NCBI GenBank assembly: GCA_965249785.1
Contig: CBDFMU010000026.1
Coordinates: 434,001-498,000 of the forward strand
Origin: M3007 sp965249785
Lineage (GTDB): Bacteria > Bacteroidota > Bacteroidia > Chitinophagales > Saprospiraceae
Reading direction: 5' to 3'
DNA: 64,000 bases
Numbering within the stretch: the first letter of the stretch is position 1; every line of letters begins with the position of its first letter. The position numbers were made by a program, and so were the translations under genes. This document shows, piece by piece, positions 38,175 through 47,233 of the stretch. The notes below the pieces were generated by a model. That model was given only the letters and a program-made list of their open reading frames with translations, had not been told where the DNA came from and made no database searches.

Positions 38175-38900
38175 ATGTCCGACGTCATCACCACTGACCG
38201 CCTCACCCGCACTTTCGGCAAATTCACCGCCGTCAATGCCCTCAGTTTTTCTGTCCACGAAGGTGAAATCTTCGGCTTTCTGGGAGCCAACGGTGCAGGC
38301 AAAACCACAGCCCTAAAGATGCTCACCGGCCTCCTCACACCCACCAGCGGACAAGCAACGGTGGCTGGCTTCGATGTGAGCCGCCAACCCGAACAGGTGA
38401 AACGTCGCATCGGTTACATGAGCCAGCGATTCAGTCTATATGAAGACCTGACGGTCAGGGAAAACATTCGCTTATTCGGTGGCATTTATGGATTAAAAAC
38501 GCCCAATATCAAGGCAAAAACTAGTGTTTTACTAGAAAAACTACAACTTGAACAAGAAGCCGATCAATTGGTAGGAGCCTTGCCATTGGGCTGGAAACAG
38601 AAACTGGCCTTCTCGGTGGCCCTGTTGCACGAACCCAAAATCGTGTTTCTCGACGAACCCACCAGCGGCGTAGACCCACTCACCCGCCGCCAATTCTGGG
38701 ATTTGATTTACGAGGCCGCGCACACGGGCGTAACGCTCATGGTGACCACGCACTACATGGAAGAGGCCGAATACTGCAACCGCGTGAGCATTATGGTGGA
38801 CGGAAAAATGGAGGCCCTCGACACGCCGGGGGCGATGAAAAAGACTTTCGACGCGAAGGATATGGACGAGGTGTTCAGGAAGTTGGCGCGGGGAAAGTAA
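38175..38900 (+). CDS. ABC transporter ATP-binding protein (YbhF C-half-like)
   Basis: 241 residues. Walker A GANGAGKTT near residue 37, the degenerate signature LPLGWKQKL in place of LSGGQ, Walker B IVFLDEPTSGVDPLTRRQFW, and H-loop VTTHYMEEAEYC. The LPLGWKQ form is the mark of the second ATPase half of YbhF-type exporters, so this and the ATPase at 34433 probably make a heterodimer. It starts two bases after the decayed LRR copy. Confidence 0.9.
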   Translation: MSDVITTDRLTRTFGKFTAVNALSFSVHEGEIFGFLGANGAGKTTALKMLTGLLTPTSGQATVAGFDVSRQPEQVKRRIGYMSQRFSLYEDLTVRENIRLFGGIYGLKTPNIKAKTSVLLEKLQLEQEADQLVGALPLGWKQKLAFSVALLHEPKIVFLDEPTSGVDPLTRRQFWDLIYEAAHTGVTLMVTTHYMEEAEYCNRVSIMVDGKMEALDTPGAMKKTFDAKDMDEVFRKLARGK

Positions 38901-38918
38901 TTCTACAACTCATTGATA

Positions 38919-39374
38919 ATGAAAATTATACTCAAAAATATCCTCTTCGTTCTAGTGGTCCCCGGTACGGTGGGCGGCTATTTGCCTTTTTATATCGGCA
39001 ACCGCTACGCCCACCACATGGGCTGGTGGCATTGGCTGGGGCTGCCTTTATTGGTCATTGGATTTGCTATTCTGCTGATCTGCGTCTGGGATTTTGCCAT
39101 GAAAGGACGCGGTACGCCTTTGCCGCTGGATCCGACCGAATTTCTAGTCACCAATCGGCTATATGAATCCACGCGAAATCCTATGTATGTTGGAGTTACC
39201 ACGGCAATCATTGGCTGGACCGTCTGGTTTTCGACCTGGCAAGTAGTGCTGTATGATTTGGTAGTAATTACAGCGATGGTATTATTCGTGCTTTTCGTAG
39301 AAGAACCAACGCTGCGACGGCAATTTGGTAAGGCTTATGAGGCGTATTGTCAGCGGGTGCCACGCTGGTTTTGA
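38919..39374 (+). CDS. Isoprenylcysteine carboxyl methyltransferase-like membrane protein
   Basis: About 151 residues from the ATG at 38919 (a TTG two codons upstream is rejected). Three to four hydrophobic segments and the conserved C-terminal PEMT/ICMT-type motif TRNPMYVG ... EEPTLRRQFGKAYEAYCQRVPRW, which binds SAM in this superfamily. Bacterial members methylate small lipophilic or unknown substrates. It is placed inside the exporter operon (gaps of 18 and 26 bases), which suggests a link to the exported compound or to the membrane environment. Confidence 0.87.
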   Translation: MKIILKNILFVLVVPGTVGGYLPFYIGNRYAHHMGWWHWLGLPLLVIGFAILLICVWDFAMKGRGTPLPLDPTEFLVTNRLYESTRNPMYVGVTTAIIGWTVWFSTWQVVLYDLVVITAMVLFVLFVEEPTLRRQFGKAYEAYCQRVPRWF

Positions 39375-39400
39375 AAGAATTATATAAAATGAATTGACTT

Positions 39401-40544
39401 ATGTCTTCCTCCAAAACAGGTTCAAAACAGGGGCGTTTCACCGCTTTCGTCCTCAAAGAATTCCGCCACATTCTCCGTGATCGGCGTACGCTGCTCATCC
39501 TGTTTGGGATGCCGATTGCGCAGGTGTTGCTCTTTGGTTTTGTGTTGAGCAATGAAATTAAAAACGCGGCGGTAGCCATTCTCGACCCGTCGAAGGATGT
39601 AGAAAGCGTGGCCTTGACCAACAAATTGCTGTCGAGCGGCTATTTCCGGCTGGAAAGAAATCTCTCCGCGACCTCCGATCTCGAACCGGCTTTTCGCCAA
39701 GGGAAAATCAAGATGGCGATCGTGTTCCCGCCTGATTTTGCGCAGCGAATGCAGACCGGCGAGGCGCAACTGCAACTCATCGGTGACGCCAGCGACCCAA
39801 ATACGGCGACTACGCTGATCAATTACGCCAACGCCATTGTCTTTGATTTTCAACAGGAAAGACTTTCTCCCCCATTAAGAGGTGGGGCAACCGGGGGCGC
39901 GGTCATTCAAGTCCAGACGCGCATGGCCTACAATCCCGAACAAAAAGGCGTTTTCACCTTCGTGCCGGGCGTTATGACGCTGATCCTAATGCTCATTTCG
40001 GCGATGATGACCAGCGTGACCATCGCCCGCGAAAAGGAACTTGGCACGTTGGAAGTGCTGTTGGTATCGCCACTGCGTCCTATTCAGATTATTCTGGGAA
40101 AAACCACCCCTTATCTGGCCCTTTCCATCGTCAATGCAGCGGTGATTGTGCTGCTGGGCGTGTTCGTATTTGGTATGCCGATGCGCGGAAGTCTGCCGCT
40201 GCTTAGCGCTCGAATGCATTCTCTATATGTTCGTATCGCTGTCGCTGGGCATTCTCATCAGCACAGTTGCCACCGATCAGATGAGTGCGCTTTTCCTCTC
40301 CGCGCTGGGTTTGATGATGCCGACGATGCTGTTATCGGGATTTATTTTTCCTCGGGAAAGTATGCCGCAAGCGTTGCAAATCGTGGGGATGGCCATCCCG
40401 GCTACGTGGTTTAATCCGATTATTAAAGGCATTATGATCAAAGGCGTAGGGCTGGAATTTCTCTGGAAACAAACGCTGGTATTGGGAGGAATGGCCTTGT
40501 TTTTCCTGGCATTGAGTATGCGAAATTTTAAAGACCGATTGTAA
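39401..40544 (+). pseudogene. ABC-2 type permease 1 (YbhS-like), frameshifted
   Basis: About 380 residues in two frames. The first (from 39401) has the N-terminal motif FVLKEFRHILRDRRTLLI, a membrane segment, a large extracytoplasmic domain and two further membrane segments; the second (up to 40544) contains the last membrane segments with PTMLLSGFIFPRESMP and ends KDRL. One surplus base lies near 40200 in 'ctgctgcttagcgctcg'-type sequence (removing one c from 'gctgcttagcg' restores LPLLALECILYM). Outside this point the protein is intact, so an indel error or a recent mutation is likely. It would form the membrane channel with the next gene product. Confidence 0.78.
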
Positions 40545-40695
40545 TTTAACTATGAAGTATGAACGATAAACTATAAACCACTTGATATGGAAAACACAAA
40601 ATTACCTATTGCAAAAACGCCTCATACTTTGACACCTGTTTCCTCTGATGGGCTTTTAAAGTTCATAGTTCCTCCTTTATAGTTCATACTTCACT
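40545..40695. other. Spacer between the two permease genes
   Basis: 151 bases. Ends are a loose inverted repeat (gaagtatgaac / gttcatacttc) of the same 'atgaattatgaa' word type that precedes mtaB. A 31-codon frame (40587-40682) starts with ATG but shows no family resemblance; I do not call it a gene. Confidence 0.5.
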
Positions 40696-41836
40696 ATGCG
40701 CACCGTTTTTTTCCTGGTTCAAAAAGAATTTCTCCAAATTCGCCGCAACAAGATGATGCTGCCGCTCATCCTGATCATGCCCGTATTTCAAATGCTGCTG
40801 TTGTCTTATGCGGCGAATTACGAAATAAAAGGCCTCAACCTCGGCGTGGTGGATCACGATTTATCGCCCACATCGCGGCAATTGGTGGCAAAAATGGGTG
40901 CCTCCGGTTACTTCCACACGCAATCCGTCGCCACGGCCAAAGCCGCCAACGAAGTGATGGCAGACGATAAAAGCGACCTGATCTTGGAAATTCCACCGCA
41001 TTTCGAGCGCAATCTCGTCCGCGAAGGCACGGCTGCACTTTCGCTGACTGCCAACGCAATCAATGCGGCCAAGGCAGGTTTGGGCATGGGTTACGCGGGA
41101 AATATTATTCGGGATTTCAATGGCGAATTCGTGGCGCAATGGGCACCGCGTTTAGTCTCTTTAACCGATCAACCAGTTAGCCAGTCAACTCTACAACCGA
41201 TTGATATTGAATATTCTAACTGGTACAATCCCGATCTGGATTACAAAACTTTCATGGTGCCGGGCATTCTGGGGGAAATCGTGGCCCTCATCATTTGTTT
41301 TTTAACGGCATTAAATATCGTCCGCGAACGCGAGATTGGTACCATCGAACAATTGAACGTGACGCCCGTCCAGAAATGGCAATTCATTTTGGGAAAACTA
41401 CTGCCTTTCTGGTTGCTATCGCTTGCTAATGATGACAATAGGACTGAGCGTCGGCAAACTGGTTTTTAATACCCCGATGCTGGGTAATTTATGGCTGGTT
41501 TTTGGCTACACCGCCGCTTTCACGCCTTGCATGTTGGGGCTGGGTTTTTTAATTTCCAATTTCTCCGACTCACAGCAACAGGCGATGTTTACCGCCTGGT
41601 TTTTCCTCATCATTTTTATCCTGATGTGCGGCCTGTTTACACCCACGGAAAGTATGCCGCAGTGGGCGCAATGGCTCAATACGATCAATCCCGTCCAGTA
41701 TTTTGTGTCTTTTATGCGGCTGGTGCTGCTCAAAGGCGCAGTCTTCGCCGACATTCGACAAAACTTTTTCACCGTGCTGACCTACGCCGCCGTGGTAAAT
41801 ATTCTGGCTGTATGGACCTATAAGAAACAGGGATGA
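40696..41836 (+). pseudogene. ABC-2 type permease 2 (YbhR-like), frameshifted
   Basis: About 379 residues in two frames. The first (from 40696) starts with FFLVQKEFLQIRRNKMMLPL and ends in the second or third membrane segment; the second, in use from about 41423, contains LVFGYTAAFTPCMLGLGFLIS, CGLFTPTESMPQWAQWLN and the terminal segments. One surplus base lies near 41420: deleting one c from 'tatcgcttgct' restores SLLMMTIGLSVGKLVF. It has the same direction of shift as permease 1. The otherwise preserved sequence suggests an indel error or very recent loss. It should pair with permease 1 and the two ATPases. Confidence 0.78.
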
Positions 41837-41924
41837 ATTATGGACTAATCGAAGGGAAATATCAACAAAGCGAGAATGGCGGAAAGAAACCCCTACTTTT
41901 CGGCGGACTATGCCTTGACAAATC

Positions 41925-43730
41925 ATGACTCTTCCTTCCCTTTCTTTTTTAACGCAAGCCTTTTTTGGAGCCATCAAACGTTTTCCTGGCACTATGTTGG
42001 CGGCGTTGGTCGGCACGACTGCGGTAGTATTGTTGATAGGAGCCGAACACAACTCCTGGCAACTCAAAATCTGGATACTTGCCCAACTGGGGCTACCACT
42101 GTTTACTGGCATCACCGCTTTCGTCGAATCGCGGGGTGGGCGCGTTTGGCAACACCTAGCGTTCCTAACCGCTGGTTTGGCCCTGCTGTTATTGTATGGC
42201 TGGTCGCTGCCTGCAAATATGCAGGACGATTTTAGCAAAACAGATGGTATTCGCCTGGCCGTGCTGCTGGCCGTAGCGCATTTGTTTGTGGCCGTAGCAC
42301 CTTATCTCAACCAATTGAAAATCAGCGACTTTTGGGATTATAATCGCCAGATATTTGCCAATATCGTGGTGGGGTTGGTCTATACTTTCATCCTGTGGGC
42401 TGGGCTGTCGTTGGCTATGCTGGCGATGGAGCAACTCTTCCATCTACAATTGGGAGCACCAAACTATTTCCGCCTGTTCACGGTGCTGGCAGGCATTTTT
42501 AACACCGTCTTTTTCCTGCATCAATTTCCAGCTTCCTACGTCCGCGACGAGCCGGAGGATGACTATAATACGGTGTTCAAAAACCTGTGCAAGTATATCC
42601 TCATCCCTATCGTTGGGCTATATTTCTTAATTTTATATGCTTATTCTTTCAAAATTCTTATTCAATGGGAACTGCCAAATGGTTGGGTGACCGGGCTGAT
42701 AATAGGCTTTTCGGTGGCGGGCATTTTTACTTATTTGCTCAACTACTTATTGCCACTGCACGATGACAATGCTACGCCACGGGTGTATCGGCGGTGGTTT
42801 TGGTGGGTATTATTACCGATGGTCGGCTTACTTTTCGTGGCAGTAGGGCGACGCATCAGCGACTATGGCCTCACCGAATCGCGCTATTTTGGGGCATTGC
42901 TCGGCGGTTGGTTGCTAGTTTGTTGCGGGTATTTTATTTTTTCCAAACTGGACAACATCAAATTCATTCCCATTTCGCTGGGCCTGCTCGGCTTGCTCAG
43001 CGTGTTTGGGCCGTGGAGCGCGTTTCAAATGTCCGCACGAAGTCAGGCCGATATTTTGAAATATTTACTGGTCAAAAACGGGCGATTTGCCAACGGGAAA
43101 GCCCAGCCCGGTGCCACGGAACTGGAAAGCGAAGAAGCCAACCGTATTTATTCAGCCATGAATTATTTCGCCACTCATAAAGCGATGGATTATATCCAGC
43201 CGTGGTTTCCCGCGCCGATAGACACTGCTTTTCAGAATGACAATAATGGTTTGATAATCAAAAATTTACAACGTTGGTTAAATCTAAATTATGATAATAT
43301 ATATGCAAACTCCGGCGAACAGCGGCTCTGGGTACGCACCAATCCGCCCATCCAGCAGGCAAATGTGCTGGGGTTTTCAACTTTTTATCGCTTGCAATCC
43401 AGGCAAACGGAATCTAAATGGACCAGTCAAGGGCGATATTTTCGTCTTTCCGATGCAGGAACAGCCTTGGAATGGCATGAAATTACTGGCCAAAACGATG
43501 CACTTTTAGACAGTTTTGACCTACGGCCTGCCTTGCGGGCCTGGTACGGTAAGCGACCATCCTACGAGATCAACCTGTTGCCTGCCGAGGCCACCATTAA
43601 TCTGGCAGGCAAATCAGCGGAGCTGCGCGTTCTTATCGAAGAAGGGGAAGTCATTATAAAAAATGGGATGCCACAGGCCGAATTTCTGAACGCACTGATT
43701 TTTGTGCGCGAACAGCCAAAACGACGGTAG
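41925..43730 (+). CDS. DUF4153 domain-containing membrane protein
   Basis: 601 residues. Eleven or so hydrophobic segments fill residues 15-380 (for example 'MLAALVGTTAVVLLIGAE' and 'IVVGLVYTFILWAGLSLAML'), followed by a soluble C-terminal domain of about 210 residues. This matches DUF4153, a family of unknown function common in Bacteroidota. It begins 88 bases after the exporter operon on the same strand, so it may be read through from it; no terminator is visible between them. Confidence 0.87.
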   Translation: MTLPSLSFLTQAFFGAIKRFPGTMLAALVGTTAVVLLIGAEHNSWQLKIWILAQLGLPLFTGITAFVESRGGRVWQHLAFLTAGLALLLLYGWSLPANMQDDFSKTDGIRLAVLLAVAHLFVAVAPYLNQLKISDFWDYNRQIFANIVVGLVYTFILWAGLSLAMLAMEQLFHLQLGAPNYFRLFTVLAGIFNTVFFLHQFPASYVRDEPEDDYNTVFKNLCKYILIPIVGLYFLILYAYSFKILIQWELPNGWVTGLIIGFSVAGIFTYLLNYLLPLHDDNATPRVYRRWFWWVLLPMVGLLFVAVGRRISDYGLTESRYFGALLGGWLLVCCGYFIFSKLDNIKFIPISLGLLGLLSVFGPWSAFQMSARSQADILKYLLVKNGRFANGKAQPGATELESEEANRIYSAMNYFATHKAMDYIQPWFPAPIDTAFQNDNNGLIIKNLQRWLNLNYDNIYANSGEQRLWVRTNPPIQQANVLGFSTFYRLQSRQTESKWTSQGRYFRLSDAGTALEWHEITGQNDALLDSFDLRPALRAWYGKRPSYEINLLPAEATINLAGKSAELRVLIEEGEVIIKNGMPQAEFLNALIFVREQPKRR

Positions 43731-43732
43731 GA

Positions 43733-43760
43733 TTTGAAAACCGTCCAGTGATTACCTTTG
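43733..43760 (+). promoter_or_regulatory. Promoter upstream of the M1 peptidase gene
   Basis: TTTG at 43733-43736, a 16-base spacer, and a perfect -7 element TACCTTTG at 43753-43760. Confidence 0.6.
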
Positions 43761-43881
43761 TTTCCGGGCCTGCTGGATGTCTGCAATCCGGCGGGTCTTC
43801 ATTTTTCAGATCAGAGTTTTTACCAAAAATCCTCCACTATAATCGCCAGCCGAAAGGCTGACGTTACCACCACTCTCGCAC

Positions 43882-46800
43882 ATGACGCGTTCTTTTATTT
43901 TTTTGAAAAATTGCCTTTCGATGTTTACCCCTCCCGCAAATCCCTTCCTGCTCCCTCTTACCGGGGGAAAGGAGCAAAAAGCTCGGTTCTACTTTCCTGC
44001 AAAGAGGAAAAATAGCGGCAAAAATTTGGGCGTGGTCTCCTCGTCTTTTGCAAAGAACAAGTGGCCATGTTGTTACTTGCTTCTCGCTATTTGCTTCCTG
44101 CCTTTCACCGCTTCCGCCCAGACCAAGCCCTATTTCCAACAGGAAGTCAATTATAAAATAAAGGTCGCACTGGACGATCACGAACAAACGCTGACGGGTA
44201 ATATTGAGATAGAATACATCAATCATTCGCCCGACGCGCTGTCCGAAATCTGGATGCACCTGTGGGGCAACGCGTTCAAAAATCGGCGCACCGCTTTCTC
44301 TAAGCAGCAATTGCGACATGGCGATGCCGCTTACTATTTTGCAGCCGACACGCTGCTGGGGTTTTACAAAAATCTTGATTTCGCGGTCAATGGTCAAAAA
44401 GCGACCTGGAAATTTGACCCTGAGAATCCCGACATCGCCGTGATAACCCTGGCACAACCCCTCGCGCCGGGGGCTAGGCTCACCCTGAGCACGCCTTTTG
44501 TGTTGCACATTCCGGCATCATTTTCTCGGCTGGGCCACGTAGAAGAATCCTACCAGATCACCCAGTGGTATCCCAAACCAGCGGTGTACGACGCGCGCGG
44601 CTGGCATGCCATACCTTACCTGAATCAGGGCGAGTTTTACTCCGAATTTGGCAATTTCGATGTGGAAATCACCCTGCCAGACAATTACATCGTAGGAGCC
44701 ACGGGCGTATTGCAAACGGCTTCCGAAATGGCATTTTTGAGCAAAAAGGAAGCCGAATCACGGGAAAAATTGCTTGCCAAAATCAATCCCAAAGAAGACT
44801 CGTTCCCGCCATCGAGTACCACCGTCAAGACGCTGCAATACCATGCCGAGCGGGTACACGACTTTGCGTGGTTTGCCGACAAACGCTTTTTTGTGCTGCG
44901 CGATACGGCGCGCCTGGCTTCGGGTCGCACAGTGGATTGCTGGGCAATGTTCACCAACTCGAACGCTGAACTCTGGAAAAAAGGCGCGTTCTATGTACGT
45001 CGCGCGCTAGAATTTTACTCCGAAAAAGTCGGCGAGTATCCCTGGCCCCAAGCCACAGCCGTGCACTCGGCACTCAGCGCGGGCGGCGGTATGGAATACC
45101 CAATGATTACGGTAATCAATGACTCCCCGAACGCCAAATCCCTCGATGAGGTCATTACCCACGAGGTTGGACACAATTGGTTCTATGGTATTCTGGCCAG
45201 CAACGAGCGCGATCATCCCTTTATGGATGAGGGAATTAACTCCTATTATGAACAGCGTTATATGCGCCAGTATTGGGGCGGTGGCAGTCTGGCCGACGAA
45301 ATACAAGTACCCAAGTGGCTCTTTAAGCCAGACGAACAGGGTTCGATGATTGAAAACGGCTGCTTGATGCTAGCCCGCGAACACGTGGCTACGCCGCCAG
45401 ATAGTCCCTCGGACGATTTCCGTCCCTTGGCCTATGGACTAAATGTGTACATGAAAACGGCCCTGTGCATGACCTGGCTGGAACGGGCTACTGGAACGGC
45501 GAAATTCGACGCGGCTATGCAGGATTACTACCGCCAATGGCAATTTCGCCACCCTTACCCGGAAGATGTACAGGCTTCTTTTCAAAAATCCGGGCTGAAT
45601 GCCGATTGGTTTTTTCAGACGATGCAAACCGAAAAGCAGGCCGATTATGCGCTGCAAAGCGTAAAAGAGGAAAACGGAACCTGGAAACTGGAGGTCGAAA
45701 GCAAGGGCGATCTGCGTGCGCCATTTTCCGTAACGGCCTTGCAGGATGGCAAAGCCGTGGCGACCCAATGGTATCCTGTTTCGGTAGAAAAACACCAGAC
45801 GGTGAATTTTCCGGCCACTTCCGCTGATGCTTTTGTTATTGATTATCAACATGATATGCTTGATATTAATCGAAAAAACAACACTCGTCGGACGAGCGGT
45901 GTGCTACCAGGATTGGAGCCAGTGCAGTTTAAGCTAGTGGCAGCCGTGGAAAATCCGTCTAAAACGACCATCGCTGTGTTGCCGTGGATTGGCTGGAATA
46001 ATTATGATAAAACTATGCTGGGCGGGATACTTTATAATGCGCCCATCCCGTCACAAAAGTTTCAATATTACCTTGCTCCCGGCTATGCATTTGCGTCCAA
46101 CCAGTTGGTTGGGCTGGTGGATTTGCGCTACAAGCTATTTCCTGGCGGTGTTTTCCCGAAAATCACGCTGGGAGTCAGTGCAAAGACTTTTGATTACGAT
46201 TACAACTTCACCCACGATTACTACTCTAAATTTTACCGCTTTGTGCCGCAAATACGCGCCGAACTGGCGACCAAAGGCAGCTCCAATACCTTCCGGCATT
46301 TCCTGAATTTTCGCACTTTATTCATTGGGCAGCAAGTAGGCCAATTTACATTCGATTCAGTCAGTGTATTTACGGGTAAAACCTGGAAGAAAAGCACTAT
46401 CTACGAAGTGCGTTACGAGGCTTTCCAAAGGCGGTTGCCCAATCCTTATCATTTCACAGCGACGCTGGAAACTCAACCCAATTACCGCAACCAGTTTGAT
46501 CAGTCGGGCAAATATGTGAAAGGCTCGCTGGAGTGGAAACAGCAATACTGCTACCAGGCAAAACGGAAAGTGACGGCGCGCTTCTTTGCTGGATATTTCT
46601 TGCAAAATACAGAACGAAATCGCCCGGTGGAACCAGTGGCTTTTTCCCTTAATCCGCAGGGATTCAATGACTACCGATTCGATGAAGTCTACTTTGGACG
46701 CTCCGACGAGCAGGGGTTCCGGGCGCGACAAGTGAGCCAGACGGATGGCGGGTTTAAGGCACCATTTGGATCATCGTTTGGGGGGACTATTGGTAATTCC

Positions 46801-47166
46801 AACAACTACATCCTGGCTATGAACCTCAAAGCTGACCTGCCGGCCCGTCTGCCCTGGGGCATTCCACTGCGCCCGTGGCTGGATGTAGGCTACTTCGACG
46901 ACGCAACGCTGATCGGGGCGGAGCGGCCGAGCAACGAAAAACTGTTGTGGAGCGGCGGGCTGCTGCTCGATTTCTTTAAGGGCAACCTGGAAATTTATTT
47001 TCCGCTGGTCAATTCCAAAAACTTGAAGGAACGTTACTGCGAACTAAGTGGCGGCTCGAATACGTCGGCTATTTTTTGTGGCGGCAATTATTTCAAGTGG
47101 ATTTCGTGGAGCGTCAATTTGGGTAAGTTGAATCCAAATCAGCTGTTGGAAGATGTATTGCGGTAA
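43882..47166 (+). CDS. Large M1 family metallopeptidase with a beta-rich C-terminal region
   Basis: Up to 1094 residues. A hydrophobic export signal ending TASAQ lies at about residues 63-80, so the true start is probably downstream of the ATG at 43882, perhaps at a GTG or TTG near 44025-44075. The M1 core includes the substrate motif GGGMEYPMI, the zinc motif HEVGHNW (His427 by the longest start) and the third ligand in 'FMDEGINSYYE'. Residues from about 690 to the end lack the usual helical domain and consist of alternating aromatic/hydrophobic strands (PGYAFASNQLVGLVDLRYKL, 'LEIYFPLVNSKNL'), which look like an outer-membrane beta-barrel. If so, the peptidase would be anchored in the outer membrane. 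The overall length is well above ordinary M1 aminopeptidases. Confidence 0.87.
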   Translation: MTRSFIFLKNCLSMFTPPANPFLLPLTGGKEQKARFYFPAKRKNSGKNLGVVSSSFAKNKWPCCYLLLAICFLPFTASAQTKPYFQQEVNYKIKVALDDHEQTLTGNIEIEYINHSPDALSEIWMHLWGNAFKNRRTAFSKQQLRHGDAAYYFAADTLLGFYKNLDFAVNGQKATWKFDPENPDIAVITLAQPLAPGARLTLSTPFVLHIPASFSRLGHVEESYQITQWYPKPAVYDARGWHAIPYLNQGEFYSEFGNFDVEITLPDNYIVGATGVLQTASEMAFLSKKEAESREKLLAKINPKEDSFPPSSTTVKTLQYHAERVHDFAWFADKRFFVLRDTARLASGRTVDCWAMFTNSNAELWKKGAFYVRRALEFYSEKVGEYPWPQATAVHSALSAGGGMEYPMITVINDSPNAKSLDEVITHEVGHNWFYGILASNERDHPFMDEGINSYYEQRYMRQYWGGGSLADEIQVPKWLFKPDEQGSMIENGCLMLAREHVATPPDSPSDDFRPLAYGLNVYMKTALCMTWLERATGTAKFDAAMQDYYRQWQFRHPYPEDVQASFQKSGLNADWFFQTMQTEKQADYALQSVKEENGTWKLEVESKGDLRAPFSVTALQDGKAVATQWYPVSVEKHQTVNFPATSADAFVIDYQHDMLDINRKNNTRRTSGVLPGLEPVQFKLVAAVENPSKTTIAVLPWIGWNNYDKTMLGGILYNAPIPSQKFQYYLAPGYAFASNQLVGLVDLRYKLFPGGVFPKITLGVSAKTFDYDYNFTHDYYSKFYRFVPQIRAELATKGSSNTFRHFLNFRTLFIGQQVGQFTFDSVSVFTGKTWKKSTIYEVRYEAFQRRLPNPYHFTATLETQPNYRNQFDQSGKYVKGSLEWKQQYCYQAKRKVTARFFAGYFLQNTERNRPVEPVAFSLNPQGFNDYRFDEVYFGRSDEQGFRARQVSQTDGGFKAPFGSSFGGTIGNSNNYILAMNLKADLPARLPWGIPLRPWLDVGYFDDATLIGAERPSNEKLLWSGGLLLDFFKGNLEIYFPLVNSKNLKERYCELSGGSNTSAIFCGGNYFKWISWSVNLGKLNPNQLLEDVLR

Positions 47167-47233
47167 TTATTTTTTCTTATCCTTGACCTGGCCATTGAAT
47201 GATGCGTATACACCATTAAAACGATCTATCTCC

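Noticed and set aside
40587..40682. 31-codon frame between the two permease genes
   Set aside because: It overlaps word-type repeat sequence, has no recognisable motif and no promoter or terminator of its own.
34433..41836. Antibiotic biosynthesis or bacteriocin export cluster
   Set aside because: No biosynthetic enzyme, precursor peptide or immunity gene is seen; the ATPases and permeases match general YbhFSR-type exporters.
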